From NCBI RefSeq assembly GCF_000374085.1, contig NZ_KB893548.1, positions 117,858 to 181,857 on the forward strand: 64,000 nucleotides of DNA. Reading direction: 5' to 3'. Positions 10,872 through 19,632 of this stretch are shown here, piece by piece. The first letter of the stretch is position 1. Every line of letters starts with the position of its first letter. A program made the translations under genes and the position numbers. The notes under the pieces are model-generated. The model was given only the letters and a program-made list of their open reading frames with translations. It ran no database searches and was not told the origin of the DNA. This DNA is from Spirosoma spitsbergense DSM 19989. Lineage in GTDB: Bacteria; Bacteroidota; Bacteroidia; Cytophagales; Spirosomataceae.

Positions 10872-11489
10872 ATGACTCCCAAACCGTTCATAGTGGGCAT
10901 TACCGGCGGCAGTGCCTCGGGCAAAACGTCATTTTTGAAAGGCGTACTAAGCGCGTTCTCCGAAGACCAGATTTGTCTGATTTCACAGGATAATTATTAC
11001 CTCAGTCGTGACATAATTCCGGTTGATGATCAGGGAATTCACAACTTCGACTTACCTGAAACCATTGACCACCATCTGTATGCTCAACATATTGGTCAGT
11101 TGCGCGATGGGCAGATAATTACGCAGAAAGAGTACACATTCAACAATCCGGCTATCATTCCCCGGATTCTGACGTTTAATCCGGCACCAATCATTGTGGT
11201 GGAGGGCATATTCGTTTTTCACTTCCGCGAACTGGCCGACCAGATGGATTTAAAAATCTTCATCGATGCCAAAAACAGTATCAAGCTGGAACGGCGCGTT
11301 AAACGGGATGCCGAAGAGCGGGGCTACGACCTCGACGATGTGATGTATCGCTGGAAATACCACGTAAAGCCGACGTACAGGCAGTTTATCAAGCCTTATC
11401 GAGCTGAGGCCGATATTGTTATCCCCAACAATAATCATTACCAGAAAGGACTGGATGTGGTGATTGCCTTTTTGAAAACGAAGGTGTAA
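10872..11489 (+). CDS. udk: Uridine kinase
   Basis: A 205-residue P-loop kinase that phosphorylates uridine and cytidine to UMP and CMP in the pyrimidine salvage pathway. The P-loop GITGGSASGKTS is at residues 9-20, with the family segments SQDNYYL, NFDLPETIDHH, VVEGIFVFHF and KLERRVKRDAEERG. The ATG at 10872 gives the family length. The upstream TTG at 10815 lies inside the atpC terminator and is not a credible start. The gene converges with the methyltransferase on its right with a 17-nt gap. Confidence 0.92.
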   Translation: MTPKPFIVGITGGSASGKTSFLKGVLSAFSEDQICLISQDNYYLSRDIIPVDDQGIHNFDLPETIDHHLYAQHIGQLRDGQIITQKEYTFNNPAIIPRILTFNPAPIIVVEGIFVFHFRELADQMDLKIFIDAKNSIKLERRVKRDAEERGYDLDDVMYRWKYHVKPTYRQFIKPYRAEADIVIPNNNHYQKGLDVVIAFLKTKV

Positions 11490-11506
11490 TAATCAGATTG
11501 AACAAC

Positions 11507-12163
11507 TTACACAGGTCTGCTAGTAACTAAAACCGTGACTAGAGACAGCATTTGCCCATTGATTTGTTGTGGAGGCTCATCTTTTGTGGATGTACTCATT
11601 ACCTCAAAGTGATTGGCTTCCAATAGCTTGTGTACGTCTTCTGATTCGAAAGTTTGAAAGCCATACGCTACATGTGGAATGTTCACCATGATTGATCTAG
11701 GGCGAAAAACGAGTTCTAAAATACCTGATGAATCCAGTACACGGTGTAGTTCCGCCAGTTCAGTAATCGGATTCTCCCAGAAATAAATTACGTTGACGGC
11801 AAACGCCCTGGAAAATGAATTGTCGGCGAAAGGCATTGTTGGGCCATCCCGTAGAACAAACCGCGCCTGACCAGTTTCCACCAATAGCGAATTCAAGTGT
11901 CTAGCCTGATTGACCATTAGTTCGGCATGGTCGTATCCTGTATACGTAACGGATGTTGCCGAGTTAATAATACTGGGCACAAAGAGACCATTACCCGGGC
12001 CTATTTCAAGAATCCGATCATTAGGCTGGATGGTAAGTTCTTCAATGGCCCAGCGATTCATTAACTCATTACTTACATTCATTCGCTCTGCCACTTCAAT
12101 GCCGTGTTCGCCATGTGGCTGGCGATGTTGCTGCGCTATTTTGCGTAATGTGTTATTGTCCAT
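11507..12163 (-). CDS. Class I SAM-dependent methyltransferase
   Basis: A 218-residue methyltransferase read from the ATG at 12163; the TTG four codons upstream is less likely. The SAM-binding motif I is ILEIGPGNGLFVPSI, followed by an acidic strand end (YTGYDHAELMV) and the DGPTMPFADNSFSRAFAVNVIYF post-motif region of the Methyltransf_11 family. The substrate is unknown. The gene is on the same strand as the ferredoxin reductase-like gene (66 nt between them), so the two may be co-transcribed. Confidence 0.85.
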   Translation of the reverse strand: MDNNTLRKIAQQHRQPHGEHGIEVAERMNVSNELMNRWAIEELTIQPNDRILEIGPGNGLFVPSIINSATSVTYTGYDHAELMVNQARHLNSLLVETGQARFVLRDGPTMPFADNSFSRAFAVNVIYFWENPITELAELHRVLDSSGILELVFRPRSIMVNIPHVAYGFQTFESEDVHKLLEANHFEVMSTSTKDEPPQQINGQMLSLVTVLVTSRPV

Positions 12164-12229
12164 TTTGTTAGGCAATCATCTGTGGTTGGAATTTAGCTAC
12201 TATTGGCCGTGTAGCGATTTTAGATCTAT

Positions 12230-13285
12230 TCAAAGCTCAATAACAACGTCGTGACTTTCTGGGTATCCCGTACAGGTGAGCACCCAGCCATCGGCCAGGT
12301 CATGCTCGGTCAGGACATCGTTTATGGTCATGTAAACGCTACCCGACAGGCATCGGGCAATGCAGGTAGAGCAACGCCCGCCCCGGCAGCTATACGGTAA
12401 GTGGATACCCTCATCCAGCGCAGCCTGTAAAATTGATTTGTAGGCCGGAACCTGTATCTCAACCTCCTGACCCCGAAAGTGAATTAAAACCGTCCGGTCT
12501 TGTGCTAAAATAGGTGGGGGTGTCGCTGTTACCGGGTTTATCACGAAATTTTCCTGCCGAATTTGTTCCCGCCGGAAACCACTGAATACCAGTGAAAACT
12601 GAACCATTCGCATATAATCGGACGGGCCGCAGATATAGAAACGCAGCGTTTCGGGTGTCGATGCACCAACTAGTTCGGGTAGTAATTGCTCAAGCAGTAC
12701 GTTGTTCAAGCGGCCCCGTAGTCCGGTCCAATAATCGGGTGGGTTACTCAGTAAATATAAGAGTTTGAAACGGTTGGAGAACTGGCGTTGGAGGTCATCT
12801 AATTCCGATTGGAAAATAATACTTTCCTGCGTTGAGTTACTGTACAGAAGCGTTACGTGCTGATTTGTATTCGTCCATAAAATCTGCTTCAACAAAGAGA
12901 ATAGGGGCGTTATACCACTACCTGCCCCCAGCAATATAATGTTTCCTGATTGTTTATCATCCAGCGTAAATCGCCCGGCAGGATGCAAAGTCGTCAGTAC
13001 ATCACCTACTTGCAGGGTATCCACTAAAAACCGCGAAATCTCTCCGTTTTGAACGCGCTTGATGGTCAGGCGCAGCGGTTCTCCGGGAGCCGAACTAAGG
13101 GAGTATGACCGGCGAACCTCGTGCCCATTATGCCTAAGAATCAAGGTCAGAAATTGCCCGGCCTGATACGAAACAGGCTGACCGTTTATCGGTTCGAGAA
13201 AATAGCTTTTTACCGCAGACTGGCCTGGCGATTTAGTTTCGGGACTAATACGAACGATGCGTAGTTGAAGAAATTCATCGGTCAT
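12230..13285 (-). CDS. Ferredoxin-NADP reductase-like flavoprotein with C-terminal 2Fe-2S domain
   Basis: A 351-residue electron-transfer protein with three modules: an N-terminal FAD-binding barrel (RSYSLSSAPGEPLRLTIK), a central NAD(P)-binding domain (LLGAGSGITPLFSLLK and the later CGPSDYM), and a plant-type 2Fe-2S ferredoxin domain (YSCRGGRCSTCIARC, then a distal Cys in VLTCTGYP). This is the order found in phenylacetyl-CoA epoxidase reductase (PaaE) and Hmp-like oxygenase reductases. It should pass electrons from NAD(P)H to a partner oxygenase or desaturase. No partner oxygenase or paa gene is in the window, so the specific name is withheld. Confidence 0.9.
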   Translation of the reverse strand: MTDEFLQLRIVRISPETKSPGQSAVKSYFLEPINGQPVSYQAGQFLTLILRHNGHEVRRSYSLSSAPGEPLRLTIKRVQNGEISRFLVDTLQVGDVLTTLHPAGRFTLDDKQSGNIILLGAGSGITPLFSLLKQILWTNTNQHVTLLYSNSTQESIIFQSELDDLQRQFSNRFKLLYLLSNPPDYWTGLRGRLNNVLLEQLLPELVGASTPETLRFYICGPSDYMRMVQFSLVFSGFRREQIRQENFVINPVTATPPPILAQDRTVLIHFRGQEVEIQVPAYKSILQAALDEGIHLPYSCRGGRCSTCIARCLSGSVYMTINDVLTEHDLADGWVLTCTGYPESHDVVIEL

Positions 13286-13358
13286 GCAAAAAACGTTTGG
13301 CTCCAGAACTAACTAATTACGGAGCATTTTTTGAAAGCACAAACCATTTCCTGAAATT

Positions 13359-13418
13359 AGCCCGGCGTGGATATGCCCGGCCCGTCGTTACAGTGGATAC
13401 GCCCAGCGTGGCCCGTCG
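13359..13418 (+). repeat. Imperfect GC-rich direct repeat upstream of nadA
   Basis: Two imperfect copies of a unit with the core GTGGATAyGCCC followed by GGCCCGTCG lie in the 257-nt gap before nadA. The core resembles the 17-bp tandem repeat unit at 25513-25580 (GTGGAATCGCCAGCCCG). The rest of the gap shows no clear promoter or gene. Confidence 0.35.
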
Positions 13419-13542
13419 CTAAGTATGAACGCCGTTCTTACGAATTCGATGAACTTCCACAGATAGGTAGAATCATCATTAGACGTGACGTTTTTCGTTT
13501 TCCCGTGTTATACACTTATACAGACCACCTGATATACAACCA

Positions 13543-14532
13543 ATGGAAGCACTCCTGGAAGAAGTTCAACGCGTGGGCTACGTTAATAAAGCCGTAGCCG
13601 AGGATATTGATTTGATAGCCGAGATTAATCGGCTCAGAAAAGAGAAGAATGCCGTGATTCTGGCGCACTACTATGTGGATGAAGCCATTCAGGATTTAGC
13701 TGATTACGTTGGCGACAGTCTCGGGCTTAGTCAGCAGGCTGCTGCTACACCCGCTGATATGATTGTGTTCTGTGGAGTACATTTCATGGGCGAAACCGCT
13801 AAAGTGTTGTCGCCGAATAAGAAAGTCGTCATTCCCGATCTCAATGCAGGTTGCTCCCTGGCTGACTCCGCCCCGGCCGATAAATTTGCCGAATTCAAAG
13901 CGCAGTACCCCGACCATATCGTATTGTCATACATCAATTGCTCGGCCGATATAAAAGCACTGTCCGACATTATTGTCACGTCGTCCAATGCGCTGAAGAT
14001 TGTCGAAAGCTTACCGAAAGACCAGAAGATTATCTTCGCACCGGATGCTAATCTGGGTCGTTTCGTGGCCAAAAAAACGGGCCGTGATATGGTATTATGG
14101 GAAGGTGCCTGCATTGTGCATATCGACATTTCATCAGAAAAATTAGCCAAACTCCGGGCTGAATACCCCGAAGCTAAATTCATTGCTCACCCCGAATGTC
14201 AGGAACATATTTTGAGTCAGGCCGATTTTGTAGGGTCAACCACGGCACTACTCAAATATGTGGTAGACAGCCCCGAACAAACGCTGATTATCGGCACGGA
14301 AGCGGGTATTTTGCACAAGATGAAGCTGGCTGCTCCGCACAAGAAACTCATTCCGGCCCCGGCTACGGCAAACAATACCTGCGCCTGTTCGGAATGCCCT
14401 TACATGAAAATGAATACGCTCGAAAAGTTGTACAATTGTATGCTGTACGAGCAACCCGAAATTCTGGTGCCGGAGGCTGTGCGTGTGAAAGCGTATGAAT
14501 CCGTAGCGCGAATGCTGGAATTGAGCAAGTAA
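13543..14532 (+). CDS. nadA: Quinolinate synthase
   Basis: A 329-residue 4Fe-4S enzyme that condenses iminoaspartate with dihydroxyacetone phosphate to quinolinate, the second step of de novo NAD synthesis. The family signatures are [64 protein letters not shown] and the late [14 protein letters not shown], which together supply the three cluster cysteines. It heads a compact operon in which nadB follows after two small genes. Its substrate iminoaspartate is the unstable product of NadB, so joint expression makes sense. Confidence 0.97.
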   Translation: MEALLEEVQRVGYVNKAVAEDIDLIAEINRLRKEKNAVILAHYYVDEAIQDLADYVGDSLGLSQQAAATPADMIVFCGVHFMGETAKVLSPNKKVVIPDLNAGCSLADSAPADKFAEFKAQYPDHIVLSYINCSADIKALSDIIVTSSNALKIVESLPKDQKIIFAPDANLGRFVAKKTGRDMVLWEGACIVHIDISSEKLAKLRAEYPEAKFIAHPECQEHILSQADFVGSTTALLKYVVDSPEQTLIIGTEAGILHKMKLAAPHKKLIPAPATANNTCACSECPYMKMNTLEKLYNCMLYEQPEILVPEAVRVKAYESVARMLELSK

Positions 14533-14543
14533 ACGGAATAGAC

Positions 14544-14774
14544 ATGAACTGGAGGGACTATATTTCATCTGACCCAAGCATACTGTTTGGAAAACCAGTG
14601 ATAAAAGGAACGCGTGTTCCCGTAGACTTAATTCTGGAAAAGCTGGGAAATGGGGAAACGATGGAACAGGTGCTGGAAGCATATCCCAGAGTTACTGAAA
14701 TGGCCATTCATGCCTGCTTCCTTTTTGCATCGGACACGGTAAGAAACGAAGTTGTGTATGCCCAGGCCGGATAA
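14544..14774 (+). CDS. DUF433 protein, putative VapB-like antitoxin
   Basis: A 76-residue protein that matches the DUF433 pattern: WRDYISSDPSILFGKPVIKGTRVPV at the start, then an amphipathic HTH-like half (LILEKLGNGETMEQVLEAYP). DUF433 proteins have a winged-helix-like fold and are regularly paired with PIN-like DUF5615 proteins, as here. The start codon is 11 nt after the nadA stop, and the 3' end overlaps the next gene by 17 nt, a typical antitoxin-toxin coupling. The antitoxin role is inferred from family and context; it has not been shown for this protein. Confidence 0.82.
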   Translation: MNWRDYISSDPSILFGKPVIKGTRVPVDLILEKLGNGETMEQVLEAYPRVTEMAIHACFLFASDTVRNEVVYAQAG

Positions 14775-15129
14775 ATTCGGCTTTGTTGCTGACGAGAATT
14801 TCGATTTCGCTGTCGTCAAGCGTTTGCGTGAGGAGGGTCACCTCGTTCTCGCGATAGCAGAGTCATTTTCCAGTATCTCGGACCCTCAGGTTTTACAAAT
14901 AGCAGTTGACCGAGAAGCGGTGTTATTAACTGAAGATAAAGATTTTGGTGAACTTGTCCATCGGCTTCGAATGCCACATTGCGGTAATCTTCTGGTCAGA
15001 TTGTTCAATGTAGACAGTCTCGAAAAGGCAAAGCGAATTTCTTCTGTTATTGGAAACAGGCATGAGGAACTTATCAATAATTTCTCCGTCCTGACTAATG
15101 AACAGTTACGCATTAGACTTGCTAAATAA
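14758..15129 (+). CDS. DUF5615 PIN-like protein, putative toxin/nuclease
   Basis: A 123-residue protein read from the ATG at 14758 (MPRPDKFGFVADENFDF). The acidic motifs of the DUF5615 PIN-like fold are visible: ADENF near the N-terminus, and LLTEDKDFGELV in the middle, where the two Asp would bind metal. PIN-like proteins are usually RNases in VapBC-type modules. The gene overlaps the DUF433 gene by 17 nt and ends 8 nt before nadB, so the pair is fully embedded in the NAD operon. Activity is inferred; all visible acidic residues appear intact. Confidence 0.82.
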   Translation: MPRPDKFGFVADENFDFAVVKRLREEGHLVLAIAESFSSISDPQVLQIAVDREAVLLTEDKDFGELVHRLRMPHCGNLLVRLFNVDSLEKAKRISSVIGNRHEELINNFSVLTNEQLRIRLAK

Positions 15130-15137
15130 AAACATCA

Positions 15138-16763
15138 ATGCCCCATCAATTCGATTTTTTAGTTATTGGCTCCGGCATCGCGGGCCTGAGTTACGCCACC
15201 AAACTGGCTATACACTTTGAGGAATTACAGCAGGATATAAAAATCGGTGTCATTACTAAAGTGCAGGCCGATGAAACAAACACCAAATACGCGCAGGGAG
15301 GCATTGCCGCCGTGTGGTCGGAGGATGATTCGTTTGAAAAACACATCGACGATACCATGGTGGCTGGCGATTTCTTGAGCGACCGGCACATCGTAGAAAT
15401 TGTGGTCAATGAAGGCCCGGAACGCATCCAGGAATTGATTGATTACGGTACCCGGTTTGATAAGGAGCACGATAGTACCGACTATGACCTGGCAAAGGAA
15501 GGGGGACACTCCGACTTCCGAATCCTGCACTTCAAAGATATTACAGGGGCGGAGATAGAACGCGCCCTGCTCGACAAAGCTCGGTCTATGGGGAGTATCG
15601 AGATTTTCACCCACTTCTATGCCGTCGAACTCATAACCCGTCACCAACTGGGCGAAACGGTACATCGCTATGACAATGACAACGACTGTTTTGGAGCCTA
15701 CGTGTTGAATACCCAAACGGGACAAGTCGAGAAGTTCCTCGCTAAAACGACATTGCTGGCCACCGGGGGGATTGGCAACGTGTATCAGAACACAACGAAC
15801 CCCAGCATAGCTACCGGCGATGGCATTGCAATGGCCTACCGCGCCAAAGGTATTTGTAAGGACATGGAGTTCATTCAGTTTCACCCTACCGCACTGTACG
15901 AACCCGACAAAAAGCCAAACTTCCTGATTTCTGAAGCGGTACGCGGCTTTGGCGGTATTTTGCGCAACATGAAGGGGGAAACATTCATGGAGAACTATGA
16001 TGACCGACTGTCTTTGGCCCCCCGCGACATTGTGGCCCGCGCTATCGACTCAGAAATGAAGAAGTCCGGCGACCCGCACGTATTCATCGACGTAACGCAC
16101 GTCGATTACGAACGCTTCGTGGAGCATTTTCCGAATATCACCGCTTACTGCGCCGACCATTACGGGCTGGATTTGAGAAAAGATTTTATCCCTGTTGTAC
16201 CGGCTCAGCATTACATGTGCGGAGGCATTCGGGTCAACGAGTTTGGGCAAACGAACATCAACTTTTTATATGCCGTCGGCGAATGCGCCTGTACGGGTTT
16301 GCACGGTGCAAACCGATTAGCCAGTAACTCCTTGCTCGAAGCAGTGGTATTTGGCCACCGTGCTTACCTGAAAACCGCTGAGAACTACGATAAAGCAATC
16401 ATGCCCGCCGACATTCCGGCCTGGAATGATGCCGGTACAACTCATCCCGAAGAGTTGATTCTCGTGACCGAAATTCAGCGGGAACTCGAAGCGATCATGT
16501 CCAACTACGTGGGTATCGTCCGCTCGAACCGACGCCTGAAACGGGCTATGGACCGGCTCGAACTGCTGTATATCGAACACGAAGAACTCTATAAGCAATC
16601 GAAAGTATCCGTACGGATTTGTGAACTGCGTAATATGATTGAGGTGGCTTATCTGGTCATTAAGGCAGCTATGGCCCGACGCGACAACCGAGGGCTGCAC
16701 TTCAATCTGGATAATGTAGTTCCAGCTATAAAGGTGCCGAGCCAGCCGACTGTCATTATTTGA
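15138..16763 (+). CDS. nadB: L-aspartate oxidase
   Basis: A 541-residue FAD flavoprotein that oxidises L-aspartate to iminoaspartate, the first step of de novo NAD synthesis. The dinucleotide-binding motif GSGIAGLSYA is at residues 11-20. The family motifs TKYAQGGIAAVW, GGHSDFRILH, LLATGGIGNVYQNTTNP, EFIQFHPTALY and VGECACTGLHGANRLASNSL are all present, with the C-terminal helical domain. It follows the PIN-like gene by 8 nt and ends the operon. Its last 8 nt overlap the 3' end of the decayed LytTR regulator on the opposite strand. No nadC is in the window. Confidence 0.97.
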   Translation: MPHQFDFLVIGSGIAGLSYATKLAIHFEELQQDIKIGVITKVQADETNTKYAQGGIAAVWSEDDSFEKHIDDTMVAGDFLSDRHIVEIVVNEGPERIQELIDYGTRFDKEHDSTDYDLAKEGGHSDFRILHFKDITGAEIERALLDKARSMGSIEIFTHFYAVELITRHQLGETVHRYDNDNDCFGAYVLNTQTGQVEKFLAKTTLLATGGIGNVYQNTTNPSIATGDGIAMAYRAKGICKDMEFIQFHPTALYEPDKKPNFLISEAVRGFGGILRNMKGETFMENYDDRLSLAPRDIVARAIDSEMKKSGDPHVFIDVTHVDYERFVEHFPNITAYCADHYGLDLRKDFIPVVPAQHYMCGGIRVNEFGQTNINFLYAVGECACTGLHGANRLASNSLLEAVVFGHRAYLKTAENYDKAIMPADIPAWNDAGTTHPEELILVTEIQRELEAIMSNYVGIVRSNRRLKRAMDRLELLYIEHEELYKQSKVSVRICELRNMIEVAYLVIKAAMARRDNRGLHFNLDNVVPAIKVPSQPTVII

Positions 16764-17343
16764 TCCGCTCCGGCAGGTCGTTACGGTAGCTGCTGCTAAT
16801 CGGGATTTGAGCGTTACCAACGGTAAGTTGGTGACGCTTATTTTTTTTCAATACGGTCGACCGAAGTGACGTAGGACTTGTGTACCAGCATGAATCGGTC
16901 GACAGGGAGCATATCAAAGGCTTCGCTAATCGTCATGCAGATGAGGGTTTTCCTGCCCGTTTCCTGAAACGTCAGGTAATTACCCTCCTACTCTACGTAC
17001 TGTACTTCGATATTAATCCGAACCTAATCGTGACCATATTTTACGAAAACGTAGGGAGATTTCCTGGAATCGCCGGAGAGTCGTTCGCAGGCTTTATTAA
17101 CGGCCTGCATAAACCGCTCAAAGGCGATAGGTTTCAGTAAACAATCCAGCGCGGTAATATCGGGCCCATCAATATCCAGAAAAACCAGGTCAATAGGTTC
17201 GGTTTTCAGGTAGGTAAGGGCGTCGATAGCGTTGACTAACGCACGCTTTAGCTCCAGAAATGGCACCTTACCGGTATGGGCCTTGATCACATCGAGCGCA
17301 ATGAGTTCGTCGTCAATGGCGATGCCGCGAAGGGTAGGAGGCA
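16756..17343 (-). pseudogene. Decayed LytTR-family response regulator
   Basis: Conceptual translation of the minus strand gives a LytR/AlgR-type regulator in pieces. A receiver start (LRGIAIDDELIALDVIKAHT) and the phospho-acceptor region (IDLVFLDIDGPDI) are followed almost directly by LLKPIAFERFMQAVNKA, so the middle of the receiver (about 45 residues) is deleted. The LytTR DNA-binding half is recognisable (EGNYLTFQETGRKTL, ISEAFDMLPVDRFMLVHKSY, then PISSSYRNDLPERIK). It is broken by in-frame TAG stops at 17024-17026 and 16988-16990 and by a frameshift at the A8 run (T8 on the plus strand, 16841-16848). No start codon remains. The final stop at 16756-16758 lies inside the nadB 3' end. No partner histidine kinase is nearby. 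Confidence 0.88.
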
Positions 17344-17347
17344 GGAA

Positions 17348-17551
17348 TTAGTTTTTGGGTGATTTGATTTTTCGCCATAGTAACAGCGCAATCGCAACGA
17401 GCATTACGGCGAAGAAAATACCAATGACGATGAGCGTGTTTCCTGATGCGCCCGTACCACCGAAGAAAACCAGCAGAAAAGCGTAGCCAGCCGTAATGCC
17501 AAGCAGTAAGCTGAGGGCGGTAGTGAAAATTTTGCGTCGGTTGGGGTTCAT
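17348..17551 (-). CDS. Small two-TM membrane protein
   Basis: A 67-residue protein with two hydrophobic segments (FTTALSLLLGITAGYAFLLV and TLIVIGIFFAVMLVAIALLL), a basic N-terminus (MNPNRRK) and a basic C-terminal tail (WRKIKSPKN). It is an alpha-helical hairpin in the inner membrane with no recognised family. Its ATG overlaps the stop of the preceding gene by 4 nt (ATGA), so it is translationally coupled to that membrane protein and may be its partner. Confidence 0.6.
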   Translation of the reverse strand: MNPNRRKIFTTALSLLLGITAGYAFLLVFFGGTGASGNTLIVIGIFFAVMLVAIALLLWRKIKSPKN

Positions 17552-18051
17552 GATTTATCTGCTACAATATGTTCGTGCTGAATTTTGTCTTTTATACGCC
17601 GGATGCGTTTCGGGAGAATGAACATGAGTGGAACAAACAGTGAAAACGATAACGTGCTCTTCCCATCTTCGTCAAGCGCAATACCAACGTAGATACCGGT
17701 AAAGAAGATAAGCCGGAAGAGGTTTCTTAACGCCTGCTGATTGAAAGTTGTGTTACCAATTTTGAGTTCCATTGAATTTTTAGGTTCTCGGTCTTTATCA
17801 GGGTGAATACTACCCACGTTTGCACCGGCAATTGCCGTAATCAGGGCATCAGTAGAGGTCTTGTTAAATGCATTTCCCGTCGATAGAGCAATTTCGTATC
17901 TGATGGCACAGAGTATGGTTGGTGCAATAGCTGTAATCAGGATGGCCCTTTTCCAGTCAATAATCATGCGTATCAGCGTTTGATGGTCAAATATATGGAT
18001 TAGATGGTCATGATGCCAGCCCTGCGTTTTTGGTAAAATTCGACTCAGCAT
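17548..18051 (-). CDS. Hypothetical membrane protein
   Basis: A 167-residue protein of unknown family. From the ATG at 18051 it has a histidine-rich N-terminus (GWHHDHLIHIFDHQ). An alternative ATG at 17967 (MIIDWKRAILITAIAPT) gives 139 residues and begins right at the first membrane segment; I cannot decide between them. Two or three hydrophobic segments are visible (AILITAIAPTILCAI, LFRLIFFTGIYVGIAL, STLSFSLFVPLMFIL), with a basic cytoplasmic tail. It overlaps the next gene by 4 nt and forms a two-gene unit with it. Confidence 0.55.
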   Translation of the reverse strand: MLSRILPKTQGWHHDHLIHIFDHQTLIRMIIDWKRAILITAIAPTILCAIRYEIALSTGNAFNKTSTDALITAIAGANVGSIHPDKDREPKNSMELKIGNTTFNQQALRNLFRLIFFTGIYVGIALDEDGKSTLSFSLFVPLMFILPKRIRRIKDKIQHEHIVADKS

Positions 18052-18184
18052 GCACAGGCGAACGCTATAAACGTTGGGAGTAAATGGGCAAACTGTGGAA
18101 TTTAGCCGAAAGACAATGTTCGTCGTTTGGTTTCTGCCAACAGACGTAACATATTGCGGCTGTTATGTGTCAGCCAAAACTGTT

Positions 18185-19546
18185 ATGAACCAGCAAGACA
18201 TCATTGACTTCATCAACCAGTGCGATAGTCCTAAAATTAAATATGCCTTTACCGACATTGATGGAGTACTGCGTGGTAAAATAATTCATCGTCAGAAGTT
18301 CCTGGATGGCCTGACGGATGGTTTTGGTTTTTGCGATGTTGTCTGGGGCTGGGACTCATCGGATACACCTTACGATAATGGGCAGACGACGGGCTGGCAT
18401 TCGGGTTACCCCGATGCGGCTGTACGCATTGATATTGCCACGTTTCGGCAACTGCCCTGGGAAGATAACATGCCTTTTTTTCTGGCCGACTTTAGTGCTC
18501 CCAAAGGGAAAACGACCGTAGCTGCCTGCCCTCGTTCGCTGCTCAAACGCATAGCGGCACAAAGCCAGGATATGGGCTTTCATGCCGAATTTGCTCAGGA
18601 GTTCGAGTGGTTCAACTTTCGGGAAACGCCGAATAGTCTGCAACAGAAAAATTTTCAGCATCTGGAACCCCTGACACCCGGTATGTTCGGGTATTCCATT
18701 CTACGCCCCTCCCTCGAAAGTGCTTTCTATCACGACCTGTTTGATTTATTAGCTCAGTTTGATGTGCCGCTGGAAGGATTGCACACGGAAACCGGGCCCG
18801 GCGTTTACGAAGCCGCTATCATGCATGACGAGGTTATCCGGGCCGCCGATAAAGCAGCTTTATTTAAAACCGGGGTGAAAGAAATTGCTTATCGGCATGG
18901 CGTAGTAGCTACATTCATGGCCAAGTGGAACGCTGCTTTGCCCGGCTGTAGTGGCCATATTCACCAGAGCCTCTGGAATAAGGAGCAGACGAAAAACCTG
19001 TTTTTCGATGCATCCAAAGCCGACAGGATGAGCGAATTGATGCGGCAGTATATTGCCGGGCAGTTGTACTGCCTGCCACACATCACCCCCATGTTTGCCC
19101 CAACCATCAACAGCTACAAACGCCTGGTAGAAGGGGCGTGGGCACCTACAACCATTACCTGGTCGGTAGATAACCGCACCACCGCTCTGCGGATATTGAA
19201 TCATAACGAGGCATATACCCGCGTTGAACACCGGGTGTCGGGAGCTGACACGAATCCTTATCTGGCTATAGCTGCTTCACTGGCATCGGGATTGTACGGT
19301 ATTCGGCATCAACTGTCGCTCGATATTCCGGCTTCCGAAGGAAATGGTTATGCCGACAAGCGGAATGGTATTTTGCCCACAAACCTGGACGAAGCTACCC
19401 GGGCCATGGCCAATTCGCCCGTAGCGGCTGAACTCTTCGGCACCGAATTTGTTGACCATTTCACCCGTACCCGCGATTGGGAATGGCGGCAGTACCTCCG
19501 GCAAGTGAGTGACTGGGAATTGAAACGATATTTTGAGATAATATAA
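18185..19546 (+). CDS. Glutamine synthetase-family ligase (gamma-glutamyl-amine/amide type possible)
   Basis: A 453-residue type I glutamine synthetase-fold enzyme, read from ATG 18185. The open frame extends upstream to 18074 but that part looks non-coding. Catalytic residues are preserved: Glu139 and Glu141 (EFEWF), Glu202 and Glu209 (TETGPGVYEAA), the GCSGHIHQSL loop with His258/His260, NSYKRLVEGAWAP, and EHRVSGADTNPYLA. The beta-grasp half with DIDGVLRGK is present. I saw no adenylylation-tyrosine loop of enterobacterial GlnA. The sequence looks closer to the PuuA/GlnA-like paralogues that ligate glutamate to amines than to housekeeping GlnA, but the substrate is not determined. A kinase-fold gene follows on the same strand. 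Confidence 0.85.
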   Translation: MNQQDIIDFINQCDSPKIKYAFTDIDGVLRGKIIHRQKFLDGLTDGFGFCDVVWGWDSSDTPYDNGQTTGWHSGYPDAAVRIDIATFRQLPWEDNMPFFLADFSAPKGKTTVAACPRSLLKRIAAQSQDMGFHAEFAQEFEWFNFRETPNSLQQKNFQHLEPLTPGMFGYSILRPSLESAFYHDLFDLLAQFDVPLEGLHTETGPGVYEAAIMHDEVIRAADKAALFKTGVKEIAYRHGVVATFMAKWNAALPGCSGHIHQSLWNKEQTKNLFFDASKADRMSELMRQYIAGQLYCLPHITPMFAPTINSYKRLVEGAWAPTTITWSVDNRTTALRILNHNEAYTRVEHRVSGADTNPYLAIAASLASGLYGIRHQLSLDIPASEGNGYADKRNGILPTNLDEATRAMANSPVAAELFGTEFVDHFTRTRDWEWRQYLRQVSDWELKRYFEII

Positions 19547-19548
19547 AA

Positions 19549-19625
19549 AGTCATTTGTGGTCATTGGTAGTTATCGTGGTCATTCGTTGTTTTAGAATGA
19601 GTGACCACGATGACGATAAATGACT
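19549..19625. repeat. REP-like quasi-palindrome between the ligase and kinase genes
   Basis: The 86-nt gap is almost entirely one imperfect palindrome. AGTCATTT (19549-19556) pairs with AAATGACT (19618-19625), and an inner GTGGTCATTC pairs imperfectly with GAATGAGTGACCAC. GTGGTCATT is also directly repeated in the left arm. It resembles the palindrome at 10437-10494. Confidence 0.55.
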
Positions 19626-19632
19626 AAAAATT

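Noticed and set aside
13367..13597. Small open frame upstream of and overlapping nadA
   Set aside because: It lies in a GC-rich repeat and overlaps the nadA start in another frame; no family resemblance.
18074..18184. 37-residue extension of the glutamine synthetase-like protein
   Set aside because: Not similar to any family N-terminus; ATG 18185 opens with the usual first helix of the family.
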